Shown: positions 26,185 through 34,560, counted from the first letter of the stretch. The stretch is DNA of 64,000 nt from Anaerolineae bacterium (GCA_023151115.1 JAKLJP010000036.1:1-64000); one strand, 5' to 3'. Numbers and translations are program-made. Notes: a model not told the origin generated them from the letters alone.

Positions 26185-26571
26185 TCAGGGGGTGAGCAGT
26201 TGGGGCAGGGCCAGTTTTAGTTTATCTAGCACATGGGGACAGCACAAAAAGAGGGACACACCGGCTTTATCCGCTACTACGGCCTGGGCGCAGTTGCCCG
26301 ACAGGATGATCAGGGGTAAATCGAGGTTCTGATCGCGCAGGACGCGAGTCAGCTCCAGGCTGTCTATAATGCCGATGTTTTCGGTGGCAAGGACCAGATC
26401 GGCCCCGGTCTGATCATACAGCATGAGGGCTTCCAGTCCTGTCGGCACCACCGAAACATAAGCCGTAGGATAGAGCTGGCTAAAGGTGACTTGCAGAATC
26501 GGGCCAACAACGGCCTCCTCGGTGGCGATGATGATACGATAACGACCTGACATACCGAACATGTTCCCCAT
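26185..26571 (-). CDS. Degenerate response-regulator receiver-like protein
   Basis: About 128 residues resembling a stand-alone CheY-like receiver domain: RYRIIIATEEAVVGPIL (beta 1), TGADLVLATENIG (beta 3), LPLIILSGN (beta 4). The aspartate normally phosphorylated at the end of beta 3 is replaced (ADLVLAT), and the usual Lys-Pro after beta 5 is FLCCP. It therefore probably cannot be phosphorylated in the normal way. The start is uncertain: TTG 26595 and ATGs at 26571, 26562 and 26553 are in frame. It lies 64 bases beyond the App1-type gene start region on the same strand. Function unknown. Confidence 0.55.
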   Translation of the reverse strand: MGNMFGMSGRYRIIIATEEAVVGPILQVTFSQLYPTAYVSVVPTGLEALMLYDQTGADLVLATENIGIIDSLELTRVLRDQNLDLPLIILSGNCAQAVVADKAGVSLFLCCPHVLDKLKLALPQLLTP

Positions 26572-26749
26572 ACTTTCGTCGGGTCTAATAGACAAAGCAG
26601 ATAAACATCGTACAATCTTTTAGCGGGCCGGGCTCCCACGCCCGGCCAAACGACGGCGTGGGAGCCGTCGCTGCTACAATGATAGTATGACTTTTAAGTG
26701 ATTTGTCTATAAGGATTTGTCCAGAGACAACTTTACTGTACCGGAAAAA

Positions 26750-26791
26750 GATGGGAGATTAGAGATGAACGAATCTCCCATCTCTAATCTC
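26750..26791. repeat. GAGATTA heptad hairpin
   Basis: Heptads of GAGATTA/GAGATGA on the left face AATCTCC/ATCTCTA units on the right, so the array folds back on itself. Same design as 31670-31715 and 62056-62113. Confidence 0.85.
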
Positions 26792-26842
26792 GTAAACCGA
26801 AAAGTTATTCTTGAACGGCTCCTAAAATCTGGAAATGATGGT

Positions 26843-26934
26843 CAGAAGATCCAAATTTCCTGTAGGGTGGCAGCCCTATGCCGCCCGCTGACGCCCAGGG
26901 ATGCGCCAGCTACGGTGAAAAATTGGATCTACTG
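26843..26934. repeat. Palindromic element, shared core, CAGTAGATCC ends
   Basis: Ends CAGAAGATCCAAATTT and AATTGGATCTACTG. The core contains GGCAGCCCTATGCC and GACGCC...GGATGCG, two adjacent stem-loops. A near copy is at 41309-41399. Confidence 0.9.
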
Positions 26935-26989
26935 ATGCCCATCAAGTAAGTATAGCCGCGATAGACAATTTGACTATCAAGGAAATAAG

Positions 26990-27014
26990 GAGATTTCTGT
27001 CAAGAAATCTCTTT
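26990..27014 (+). terminator. Possible rho-independent terminator
   Basis: Stem GAGATTTC / GAAATCTC (26990-26997 and 27004-27011) with a six-base loop, followed by only three T. No obvious plus-strand gene ends just upstream, so this is weak. Confidence 0.35.
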
Positions 27015-27103
27015 AACCCGGCAACCGATTGGGTTAATCCCCATTAATCCTGCTTACGATTACAAAATGGCCAACTCGGGTATATAATTAAGCAACTGAA
27101 AAG

Positions 27104-27230
27104 GTCATTGCGAGGCTTCATCGCGTCTTTCGGCGCACCCGAAGGGGTGTGAGCTTAGCCGAACGGCCGTAGGCCGAAGCAATCCCCCCTCTCTGGGGCG
27201 GGAGACTGCTTCACTGGCGCTCGCAGTGAT
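27104..27230. repeat. TCATTGCGAGG-type palindromic element
   Basis: Begins TCATTGCGAGG and ends with its imperfect inverse (CTCGCAGTGA); internal GAAGCAATCCC and GGGAGACTGCTTC pair. This type of element is dispersed in many bacterial genomes. It ends about 20 bases before the TIGR04076-like gene. Confidence 0.8.
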
Positions 27231-27252
27231 ATGAACAAGCTATTGAGGAACG

Positions 27253-27603
27253 ATGAATTTACGCGACGACGAATTTGAGTTGTACGATCTGGCGGTGGTG
27301 GTGGAGCAAATCGAAGGCCACTGCACCTGCTCGATGGCTGTGGGCGATTGTTTTTATTTGCGCGGGGGCAAGCTGTCGCTGCCGGAAGGACAGGATTTTT
27401 GCCTGTATGCGCTGCAAGCCGCTATCCCGCTGCTGCCGGCCAAACAGCGCCGCAACCACCCCGCCGATTGGATGGAAACGGATGCCCGCGTGGTCTGCCC
27501 CGACCCAGCCTGCCGGCTGATCATGCGTATTGACCGGGTGAGCCAGCGGACGCTGCGCCACGACGACGTGAGTCCGATTGCCTGGGAAAACGTTGAACGT
27601 TAA
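27253..27603 (+). CDS. TIGR04076-like small protein of unknown function
   Basis: About 116 residues. The layout matches the TIGR04076 family: an N-terminal strand (YDLAVVVEQIEGHC), a hydrophilic turn with VGDCFYLRGGKLSLPEG, then a helix (LYALQAAIPLLPA) and a C-terminal cysteine-containing strand (VVCPDPACRLIMRIDRV). Several cysteines (HCTC, CPDPAC) could bind metal, which is inference. No ribosome site stands out (AGGAACG about 5 bases before the ATG is plausible). The last codons (NVER and the stop) lie in an AACGTTA heptad array. It is convergent with the LLM oxidoreductase gene. No function is known. Confidence 0.6.
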   Translation: MNLRDDEFELYDLAVVVEQIEGHCTCSMAVGDCFYLRGGKLSLPEGQDFCLYALQAAIPLLPAKQRRNHPADWMETDARVVCPDPACRLIMRIDRVSQRTLRHDDVSPIAWENVER

Positions 27604-27609
27604 ACGTCA
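27589..27609. repeat. AACGTTA heptads across a stop codon
   Basis: Three heptads (AACGTTG, AACGTTA, AACGTCA) that encode the last residues and the TAA of the TIGR04076-like gene. Confidence 0.7.
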
Positions 27610-27614
27610 AAAGG

Positions 27615-28610
27615 TTATTGGCGAAAATGGGGCAAAACATGCTCGCCCAGCAGATGGACGGCGGCCAGACGATCCGGCCCCAGGGGTGGGCCAAAACTGA
27701 GATGGTCCACTCCAGCCTCAACCAGCGGCTGCAAACGGGCAATTAAATCTTGTGGATTGCCCACCACCCCGATCTGCAACATGCGGTCATCCACCAGGCC
27801 GATGGCCTGCTCCAGATCAGCTTCGACCATTATTGCCCGCTCAAGCGGGGCGAAATCATGGCGGGTCAATCCCAGACGCTGCAAAATCAAGGGGCTGAGG
27901 GTGTGGCCGTAATAGGCCACCTTTTCGGCCAGAGCGCGCCGGGCCGTGGCCCGGTCATCGGCCAGCGAAACCCAGATACAGGCGGGGGTGTCAAGCGAGG
28001 GCAGGGCGGGGCTGCGGGTCTGCCTGCCTTCGTCCAGATAGGGTTTAACCCCAAAGTAGTGCTCCGGCGGAAAGAGCAGCGGCAAAACCCCGTCGGCCAA
28101 CTCGCCGGCCAGGCGGAGCATGCCCGGCCCCATGGCCCCCAGGTAAATGGGGGTGACACGCGGGGCCGGAAAACGCAGGTAAGCTTCGCCGCTCCAACGC
28201 AGAAACTGGCCGTTTATTTCGGCCCGCTCTCCGGCCAGCAGCCCCCGAATGGCGGTGATGGTTTCGCGCATGGCAACCAGGGGGTGGACGTGGGCCAGGT
28301 CAACCCACTTCAAAAAGTCGGCGGCTCCTGCGGCCAACCCCAGATTGAAGCGGCAGCCGGACAGCTCATCTAATGTAGCGGCCAGCATGGCTATTTCGCT
28401 GGGGTGGAGAGTGTAGGGGTTGAGGATGCAAGTGCCGATTTCGATGGTTTGGGTTGCGGCAACCACACTCGACAGGATAACCGGGGCGCTGCGCAAGAAC
28501 AAATCGTTGCTGACCCAGAACTGGTCAAAACCGTGCAGTTCGGCTACCTGGGCCAGGGTGACATATTCAGAGAGCAATAAATCGTTGTTGAGGCGCAGGC
28601 TAAAGCGCAT
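27615..28610 (-). CDS. LLM-class flavin-dependent oxidoreductase (luciferase-like)
   Basis: About 331 residues from the ATG at 28610 (MRFSLRLNND); a longer upstream ORF lacks homologous sequence. It is a TIM-barrel luciferase-like protein: VAELHGFDQFWVSND, IEIGTCILNPYTLHPSEIAM, and the conserved GCRFNLGLAAGAADFL segment. RFPAPRVTPIYLGAMGPGMLRLAGELADG is typical of the F420/FMN-dependent group that includes methylene-tetrahydromethanopterin reductase-like enzymes. Cofactor and substrate cannot be told from sequence. The start overlaps the RidA-family gene by 11 bases, so the two are translated from one message. Cytoplasmic. Confidence 0.85.
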   Translation of the reverse strand: MRFSLRLNNDLLLSEYVTLAQVAELHGFDQFWVSNDLFLRSAPVILSSVVAATQTIEIGTCILNPYTLHPSEIAMLAATLDELSGCRFNLGLAAGAADFLKWVDLAHVHPLVAMRETITAIRGLLAGERAEINGQFLRWSGEAYLRFPAPRVTPIYLGAMGPGMLRLAGELADGVLPLLFPPEHYFGVKPYLDEGRQTRSPALPSLDTPACIWVSLADDRATARRALAEKVAYYGHTLSPLILQRLGLTRHDFAPLERAIMVEADLEQAIGLVDDRMLQIGVVGNPQDLIARLQPLVEAGVDHLSFGPPLGPDRLAAVHLLGEHVLPHFRQ

Positions 28611-29007
28611 GTGTTGACCCGACGATGGCTTCGGCCTCGATTTCCACCAGGTATTCATCGCCAATCAACTGCGCCTGGATGAGGGTATTGGCCGGGCGAA
28701 TAGAGCCAAAACGCTCGCCGTGGACCAAAGAAACCGACTCCCAATCGGCGGCGTGGCGCACATAAACCCGGGTGCGGACGACATCGCTCAACGCGCCGCC
28801 CAGTTGAACGATGGCTTTTTCAATCTTGTCTAAAATGAAGCGGGTCTGAGCAGCCGCGTCTCCCGCACCAACTACTCCCTCAGGGCCGGTGGCAGTTGTG
28901 CCGGAGACCAGGATACGGTCGCCGACTCGTACTGCGCGGGCATAACCGGCCAAATCTTCCCAATGAGTACCGCTGCCAACTGAAGTTCGGTGGAGTTTTG
29001 AAGTCAT
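28600..29007 (-). CDS. RidA/YjgF-family protein lacking the deaminase arginine
   Basis: About 135 residues from ATG 29007, with a strong GGAGG five bases upstream. It has the YjgF/RidA pattern: AVRVGDRILVSGTTATGPEG, AQTRFILDKIEKAIVQLGG, VVRTRVYVRHAADW and EIEAEAIV. In RidA proper an arginine in the PARSTV-like block is needed for 2-imino acid hydrolysis; here that block is PANTLIQ, with Asn in its place. It probably belongs to another Rid subgroup with a different activity. It is co-transcribed with the flavin oxidoreductase. Some Rid subgroups sit with flavin oxygenases, which fits. Confidence 0.85.
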   Translation of the reverse strand: MTSKLHRTSVGSGTHWEDLAGYARAVRVGDRILVSGTTATGPEGVVGAGDAAAQTRFILDKIEKAIVQLGGALSDVVRTRVYVRHAADWESVSLVHGERFGSIRPANTLIQAQLIGDEYLVEIEAEAIVGSTHAL

Positions 29008-29022
29008 GGAGCCTCCGTAGGG

Positions 29023-29059
29023 GAATGGCGAATGAACAAATGGCGAATTACTATTTGCT
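29023..29059. repeat. AATGGCG heptads in a leader region
   Basis: About five units (AATGGCG, AATGAAC and variants) directly upstream of the RidA-family ribosome site. The same unit, inverted, occurs at 54652-54693 inside a coding region. Confidence 0.7.
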
Positions 29060-29210
29060 AACAAGTGCAGAAAGTATACCTATTCAAGCCGGGCAAGTCA
29101 ATCTAAATCCAATTTTCGAAGGGAGAGAGGCACGCCGACGCGCCGCGAAACATACCGTACGAGGACGTGCTGGTTCCTCAAATTTGGTTACGGAGACTAT
29201 TTTGGGGCAG

Positions 29211-31499
29211 TTACACCCGGACTACGACGATGGTCAGGTCGTCGCGCGGCTCAATATCACCGGTAAAGCGGGCGACTTCAGCCCGCAGGTAGGCCAGCAT
29301 GGCGGCGGCCCCTGTTTTAGGGCCATTGGCAACCGCCTGCTCCAGCCGGTCGAAACTAAAGAGTTCCCCGGCGGCGTTGGTGGCTTCAATCAAGCCGTCA
29401 CTGGTGAAAACGATGACATCACCGGAGTTGAGGGTAAAGGTGGCTTCGGTGTAGCCAATGTCGGCGCCCAAACCCACGCCCAGGGGCAAACCGCCCACTT
29501 CAACCCATTCGACCCGGCCATTAATCCGGCCAATCAGGGGGGTAACACAGCCGGCATTGGCCACACGCAAACTGCCGGTGGGCTGTTCAGGTCCCGGCGG
29601 GGTAATCTCGGCATAACAGAGGGCACAGTTTTGGAGGGTAGTTTTGGTGTAAGGGATCAAAGCCAGGTCAAGTTCGGCCAACAGGCTGCTGGGTCTAAAA
29701 GAGTGGCCGATGATGGATTGCAGTGCGGTGAGGCTGGCCGCCATCAGTAGGGCGGCCGGCATGCCCTTACCCGACACATCCCCCACAGCAATAGCAAAGG
29801 TTGAAGGCTGAACGCCTCGCGTGACGGATGGATCTTCTTCCGCCTTCACGCGAAGCGTTCCGCCCCCATCCTTTTGAAAGGCGTGATAGGCATAAAAGTC
29901 CCCGCCTACTTCGCGGGCCGGAACGGTGTAACAAACCATGTCCAGGCCGGACCAACCGGGGTGGCCGATGGGCAGGAGGCTTTGCTGAATTTTCTGAGCC
30001 AGGATCAATTCTTCCTGCAAGCGGCTGGTCAGCTCTTGCAACTGTTTGTTGGTAACTTTTAGTTGTTCTTCGGCCTGTTTGCGTTCGGTGATATCGCTGA
30101 CCACGCCGTAGATAATTCTGGCAGAGCCATCTTGCTGGCTGCGGCCGCTATCGCGGACCCAAATGGTGCGGCCATCGGCCCGAACCAGGCGGTATTCCAC
30201 CTCACTGTTCTGGCCCATCATTAGTTTGGCGGCCTGAACCGCAGCCATGGCCCGGTCTTCCGGGTGAATAATCTGCGTAGGCCAGAACAGCCAGTCGTCC
30301 AAAAACCTTTCTCTAGGGTAGCCGGTCAGGCTGACGATGTGGGGCGAGAGATAAAGGTTGACCGGATAGCCATCCTCGGTCACACGGGTCACATAGACGT
30401 GATCGCTGATGGAAGAAACCACTTCGCGGAAGCGCTCTTCGCTGGAGTGCAGCGCGTCTTCAGCCTGGCGGCGCTCGGTTAGGTCAATGCCGGTATTGAG
30501 GATATATTCAATTGCGCCTTTAGAATCGGTTATAACCGTATTGGACCAGGAGATAAGCCGCCGCTGGCCGCCTTTGGTGACCCATTCATTCTCGTACCGT
30601 TTGGGCGGCTGGTTTAACCAAAGGGCTTCAAATTCGGCTTTAATCGGCTCTATCTCTTCGGGTGGCAAGAATATATCCCACCAAAATTTGCCCCTGACTT
30701 CTTCAAAAGTATAGCCGGTTGTCTGCTCACAAGCGCGGTTAAAGCGCACAATCCGGCCATGCCGGTTAAGCACCAACACCAGTGCCCCGGCGGTATCCAA
30801 CACCGCCGAGATAAAGTTGCGCTCACGTTTCAGGGCGCGGACCCGCTCGATGCTTTCCTGGCGGAGCTGATCGTACAGCCGGGCATTCTTAAGGGCGATG
30901 GCGGCCTGGCTAACAAAAGTTTGCAGACGCTCCACATCGTCTGGTTTAAAGTGAAAGGGGATAGCGCTGTTCAGGTTTAAGAATCCAATCAGCCGATTTT
31001 GAATATACAGGGGAGCGCCCAGATAAGATTTAATCCAGCCTGCATCCGGCTTTTCGACCCAGGTGGCATCCTGCTCTACGGCGGGAATAACCAGAGGCAG
31101 GCCGGTTTCCCGGATGCGGCGCAGGGTGGGAGTATCGGCAATTTTAAGGCTGACCACTTGGGCGTTGTTACCGCTGTCAAAGTCAGCGTAACCACGCCGC
31201 CGAAAAATACGGGCTTCGTCGGCCTCAATGAGCATTACGGAGGTGGCATCATGCGGGATGAGATGGCGGACTTCATCGAGGATACGGTCGAGGATTTCGC
31301 TGTGGTCAAGGGTGCTGGTCAGGGCCGTGCCCGATTGGTAGAGCATTTCAGCCCGATGGCGCTGCGCTTGTTCGGCAGCCAGACGGCGTTCCAGTTCGGC
31401 TTCACGCTGTTTGTACCCTTCGACCAAACTTTCCAATGCGGCCAGGCGCTGATTAAGTTGCTCCTCGGTCAGATCAGGGGATGGAATATTTTTATACAT
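29211..31499 (-). CDS. GAF-PAS-PAS-SpoIIE serine phosphatase
   Basis: About 762 residues. An N-terminal coiled coil (10-55) leads to a GAF domain (about 55-210), two PAS domains (about 225-345, ending GIDLTERRQAEDAL, and 350-475, ending GVVSDITERKQAEEQL), a short coiled coil, then a SpoIIE/PP2C phosphatase domain (about 510-762). Metal-binding aspartates are visible in VGGDFYAY, VGDVSGKGMPAAL, FTSDGLIEA and RDDLTIVVV. There are no membrane helices, so it is a soluble sensor. Such proteins dephosphorylate anti-sigma-factor antagonists, but no such partner is encoded nearby. It lies upstream of the RidA-family gene on the same strand, separated by about 200 bases. Confidence 0.92.
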   Translation of the reverse strand: MYKNIPSPDLTEEQLNQRLAALESLVEGYKQREAELERRLAAEQAQRHRAEMLYQSGTALTSTLDHSEILDRILDEVRHLIPHDATSVMLIEADEARIFRRRGYADFDSGNNAQVVSLKIADTPTLRRIRETGLPLVIPAVEQDATWVEKPDAGWIKSYLGAPLYIQNRLIGFLNLNSAIPFHFKPDDVERLQTFVSQAAIALKNARLYDQLRQESIERVRALKRERNFISAVLDTAGALVLVLNRHGRIVRFNRACEQTTGYTFEEVRGKFWWDIFLPPEEIEPIKAEFEALWLNQPPKRYENEWVTKGGQRRLISWSNTVITDSKGAIEYILNTGIDLTERRQAEDALHSSEERFREVVSSISDHVYVTRVTEDGYPVNLYLSPHIVSLTGYPRERFLDDWLFWPTQIIHPEDRAMAAVQAAKLMMGQNSEVEYRLVRADGRTIWVRDSGRSQQDGSARIIYGVVSDITERKQAEEQLKVTNKQLQELTSRLQEELILAQKIQQSLLPIGHPGWSGLDMVCYTVPAREVGGDFYAYHAFQKDGGGTLRVKAEEDPSVTRGVQPSTFAIAVGDVSGKGMPAALLMAASLTALQSIIGHSFRPSSLLAELDLALIPYTKTTLQNCALCYAEITPPGPEQPTGSLRVANAGCVTPLIGRINGRVEWVEVGGLPLGVGLGADIGYTEATFTLNSGDVIVFTSDGLIEATNAAGELFSFDRLEQAVANGPKTGAAAMLAYLRAEVARFTGDIEPRDDLTIVVVRV

Positions 31500-31669
31500 A
31501 CTGTTTGCGGTGAGTTAATTACCTATAACACACCTACCATACAAGATACCACAAATCCGGGCAAGGTGGAAGTTACCAATGTCACTAAATCTGACACGCG
31601 CAAGTCACATGTTTATTTTCCCTTAAGTCACTTTTTAGTGTTTGCCCAGAAATAACTTTGCATCTACCA

Positions 31670-31715
31670 GGAGATTGGAGATTAGAGATTGAATAATCTC
31701 CAATAACTAATCTCC
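31670..31715. repeat. GAGATTG heptad hairpin
   Basis: GAGATTG/GAGATTA units on the left pair with AATCTCC units on the right. Lies in the gap between the SpoIIE-type gene and the LKR gene, 47 bases before the LKR start. Confidence 0.85.
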
Positions 31716-31761
31716 TTATGAGGTTTGCCAAAAATTACGCTTAATGCTAAGCTGACTCGCT

Positions 31762-33078
31762 ATGAATAATCTTATTGGCCTGCGTCGTGAAGATAAAAAT
31801 CAATGGGAGCGGCGTGTGCCGCTCACGCCCACCCACATTGCCCGCTTGATCCAGCAGCATCAAATCGAGTTTTTGGTGCAGCCTTCGCCCATCCGCGCCT
31901 TTCCCGATGCCGGTTATGCCGCCGCCGGAGCTACGGTACAAGAAGATCTTTCGGCGGCCCAGATAATTCTGGCGATTAAGGAAATTCCGATTGAGCTGCT
32001 TGAGCGGGGTAAAACTTACCTCTTTTTCTCGCACACCATCAAAGGCCAGCCGCACAACATGCCGCTGCTGCGCCGGCTGCTGGAGCTAGATTGCCAGTTA
32101 ATTGACTACGAGCGGGTGGTGGACGAACACAACCGCCGGTTGATTTTCTTTGGCCAGCACGCCGGCCTGGCCGGGATGATTGACACCCTGCGCGCACTGG
32201 GACAGCGTTTGGCCTGGGAGGGTTGGGCCACTCCCCTGGCCGACATTCGGCCTACCTACATGTATGCTGACTTGTTTGCCGCCCAGAGCGACCTGCGACT
32301 TGTTGGCCAGCGCCTCATCGAAGAGGGTTGGCCGCTGGCACTGACGCCACTGGTCATTGGCCTGGCCGGGTACGGCAACGTCTCGCGGGGCGCGCAGGCT
32401 ATTCTCGACCTGCTGCCCACCCACCAGATCAGTCCGGCCGAACTGCTGACCCTAGCTGATCGGGAAGACTTGGACCGTAATATCATTTACAAAGTTGTTT
32501 TCAAGGAAGAAGACACGGTCGAACCCATCGCCCCAGGCCAGTCGTTTAACTTGCAGGAATTTTTTCAACACCCGGAACGGTATCGCTCTAAGTTTGAGCA
32601 GTATTTGCCTCACCTGACGGTCTTGGTCAACTGCATCTATTGGGACGCTCGCTATCCCCGCCTGTTAACCAAAGCCGCTACCCGCCAGCTTTACAGCGGC
32701 GAGACGCCGCCCAAGCTGCGCGTCATCGGCGACATTAGCTGCGACATCGAAGGCGGCATCGAACCGACCATCAAGGCCACCGAACCGGATGCGCCCACCT
32801 TTGTGTGGGAACCGATCACCGATACGGCGTTGGACGGCGTCGCCGGGCATGGGCCGGTGATTATGGCCGTAGACAACCTGCCCTGCGAGCTGCCGGTTGA
32901 AGCGTCCACCAGCTTCAGCGAGGCCCTGCTGCCCTTCATCCCCGCCCTGGCCGCCTGCAATTTTTCAGTGGATTTTGAACAGTGCGCTCTCCCGCCAGAG
33001 CTAAAACGAGCCACCATTGTTTATCACGGCGCGTTGACGCCGGATTATCGGTATTTGGAGAAATTTTTGACCTCATAA
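31762..33078 (+). CDS. Lysine-ketoglutarate reductase-like protein (saccharopine-forming)
   Basis: About 438 residues. The N-terminal half has the alanine dehydrogenase/PNT-like fold (GLRREDKNQWERRVPLTP) and continues as in the LKR part of eukaryotic aminoadipic semialdehyde synthase: YLFFSHTIKGQPHNMPLL, LIDYERVVD and FGQHAGLAGMIDTLRALG. A nucleotide site is visible as GLAGYGNVSRGAQ (about 205-217), and GDISCDIEGGIEPT is conserved. LKR joins lysine and 2-oxoglutarate to saccharopine with NADPH. The next gene encodes the matching saccharopine dehydrogenase, so the pair makes a two-step lysine catabolic route, or works in reverse. A palindromic element lies between the two. Confidence 0.88.
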   Translation: MNNLIGLRREDKNQWERRVPLTPTHIARLIQQHQIEFLVQPSPIRAFPDAGYAAAGATVQEDLSAAQIILAIKEIPIELLERGKTYLFFSHTIKGQPHNMPLLRRLLELDCQLIDYERVVDEHNRRLIFFGQHAGLAGMIDTLRALGQRLAWEGWATPLADIRPTYMYADLFAAQSDLRLVGQRLIEEGWPLALTPLVIGLAGYGNVSRGAQAILDLLPTHQISPAELLTLADREDLDRNIIYKVVFKEEDTVEPIAPGQSFNLQEFFQHPERYRSKFEQYLPHLTVLVNCIYWDARYPRLLTKAATRQLYSGETPPKLRVIGDISCDIEGGIEPTIKATEPDAPTFVWEPITDTALDGVAGHGPVIMAVDNLPCELPVEASTSFSEALLPFIPALAACNFSVDFEQCALPPELKRATIVYHGALTPDYRYLEKFLTS

Positions 33079-33105
33079 AACTGGAAGGCTGGGGGTTGGA
33101 AAAGA

Positions 33106-33164
33106 TATACCCAAGGCATTTCAAAATTTCCGTAGCTGACGCATCCCCCTGCGTCAGCGGACGG
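33106..33164. repeat. Palindromic element, partial, TATACCCAA-type end
   Basis: Left end reads TATACCCAAGGCATTTC and then AAAATTTCCG; the core has GACGCATCCCC and GCGTCAGCGGACGG. The left part is the reverse complement of the right end of the element at 36037-36141. The right end is missing. Confidence 0.8.
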
Positions 33165-33174
33165 CTTAGTATAA

Positions 33175-33202
33175 CCAGCCTTCCAACCATCCAATCTTCC
33201 AT
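33175..33202. repeat. CCAACCAT-type octads
   Basis: Eight-base units (CCAGCCTT, CCAACCAT, CCAATCTT) just upstream of the saccharopine dehydrogenase ribosome site. GGAAGGCTGG at 33083-33092 is the inverse of CCAGCCTTCC at 33175-33184, so the two flank the palindromic element. Confidence 0.6.
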
Positions 33203-33219
33203 TAAAGGAGTCTTCAACG

Positions 33220-34560
33220 ATGAAACAAGTCCTCATTCTCGGCGCGGGGTTGGTGACCGGCCCGATGGTGCGCTATTTGCTGGATAAAGGGTATCATGTC
33301 ACCGTAGCCAGCCGCACCGTCTCCAAAGCTCTGGATTTAATTGGCAGCCACCCCCACGGCGAAGCCATTGCCTACGACATCGAAAGTGATGCCGGTCACA
33401 CTCGGCTGAATGAACTGGTTAGCCGGCATGACCTGGCGGTGAGTATGCTGCCGTATGTTCATCACCCCACACTGGCTAAAGCCTGCATTGCCAACCGCAA
33501 ACATATGGTCACAACCTCTTATGTCAGCCCAGTTATGCGCGAGTTGGACGCGGCGGCCAAAGAAGCCGGAATCGTTATCCTTAACGAGGTGGGCGTGGAC
33601 CCCGGCATTGACCACATGTCGGCCATGCAAATCATTCACAAGGTGCAACATGCGGGTGGACATATAGATGGCTTCATGTCTTACTGCGGCGGTCTGCCCG
33701 CGCCGGAAGCCAACAACAATCCCTTTGGCTACAAATTCTCCTGGAGCCCGCGCGGGGTACTGCTGGCCGCCCGCAACGCGGCCCATTACCTGCTCAATGG
33801 ACAAGAGGTTCATGTGCCTGGCCAGGAGTTATTCACCCACTACTGGCCGCTTGATGTGGAAGGGCTAGGGCAATTTGAAGCCTACCCTAACCGCGATTCG
33901 CTCCCTTACCGCGAAGTCTACGGCATCGGCGATGCGGCCACGATGTACCGGGGCACGCTGCGCAACCAAGGCTGGTGCGAGGTGCTGTATAAAATCGCGG
34001 CGCTGGGCTTTTTGGATGACCAGCCCAGAGAGGCAGCGGGCAAAACTTATGCCCAATTTGTGCGCGACCTGCTGCCTGACGAAGTGACCCAAACCGGGAA
34101 CATTAAAACCGATGTAGCCACGGCTCTCAAGGTTGAGCCAGACAGCCCGGTGATCAAAAATCTCGCCTGGCTGGGGCTGTTTGATGAAAAGCGGATTGAC
34201 GCGCCGGGAGGCAAAATCTCGCCGCTGGATTTGATGACCCAGGTCATGCTGGAGCGGATGCAGTATGGCGAGGGCGAGCGGGATTTGATTATCCTGGTCC
34301 ACCACTTCAACGCCAGCTATCCCGGCGGCAAAAAGGAAAAGATTTCTTCCACCCTGATTGCTTTTGGCGAACCCAACGGCGACACGGCTATGGCCCGCAC
34401 CGTCAGCCTGCCGGCAGCCATCGGCGTGGATTTGATCCTCAGCGGGCAGGTCAAAGCCACCGGCATTCAGACGCCGGTCACACCCGATTGGTACGAGCCG
34501 ATTCTGGCCGGGTTGAAGGAGTTGGGGGTTGAGTGTGTAGAGCGGGTGGAAGCGGCATGA
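33220..34560 (+). CDS. Saccharopine dehydrogenase (glutamate-forming, Lys9-like)
   Basis: About 446 residues with AAAGGAG well placed before the ATG. N-terminal Rossmann fold VLILGAGLVTGPMVRYLL, then LAVSMLPYVHHPTLAKACI, MVTTSYVSPVMRELDAAAK and EVGVDPGIDHMSAMQIIH. SYCGGLPAPEANNNPFGYKF and SWSPRGVLLAARNAA are hallmark segments of Lys9 and the C-terminal domain of eukaryotic LKR/SDH. The enzyme cleaves saccharopine to glutamate and 2-aminoadipate 6-semialdehyde with NAD(P). It follows LKR and its stop overlaps the GNAT start by four bases. No aminoadipate semialdehyde dehydrogenase is seen nearby. Confidence 0.93.
   Translation: MKQVLILGAGLVTGPMVRYLLDKGYHVTVASRTVSKALDLIGSHPHGEAIAYDIESDAGHTRLNELVSRHDLAVSMLPYVHHPTLAKACIANRKHMVTTSYVSPVMRELDAAAKEAGIVILNEVGVDPGIDHMSAMQIIHKVQHAGGHIDGFMSYCGGLPAPEANNNPFGYKFSWSPRGVLLAARNAAHYLLNGQEVHVPGQELFTHYWPLDVEGLGQFEAYPNRDSLPYREVYGIGDAATMYRGTLRNQGWCEVLYKIAALGFLDDQPREAAGKTYAQFVRDLLPDEVTQTGNIKTDVATALKVEPDSPVIKNLAWLGLFDEKRIDAPGGKISPLDLMTQVMLERMQYGEGERDLIILVHHFNASYPGGKKEKISSTLIAFGEPNGDTAMARTVSLPAAIGVDLILSGQVKATGIQTPVTPDWYEPILAGLKELGVECVERVEAA

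Larger units (their letters stand above)
26572..27252. other. Repeat-rich intergenic region without a credible gene
   Basis: Holds, in order: a 12-base GC-rich inverted repeat (26631-26642 and 26655-26666, GGCTCCCACGCC); a heptad hairpin (26750-26791); a palindromic element (26843-26934); a terminator-like hairpin (26990-27014); and a TCATTGCGAGG element (27104-27230). Short ORFs inside it, including one at 26717-26935, are made of these repeats and are not called as genes. Confidence 0.7.

Noticed and set aside
27750..28373. 207-residue plus-strand open frame
   Set aside because: Antisense to the LLM oxidoreductase gene, whose family is clear; composition is that of a shadow frame.
28896..29750. 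284-residue open frame on the plus strand
   Set aside because: It is antisense to the RidA-family start region and the SpoIIE phosphatase domain, has no recognisable domain, and mirrors their codon pattern.
30999..31655. 218-residue plus-strand open frame
   Set aside because: Antisense to the GAF domain of the phosphatase and runs into repeat DNA.
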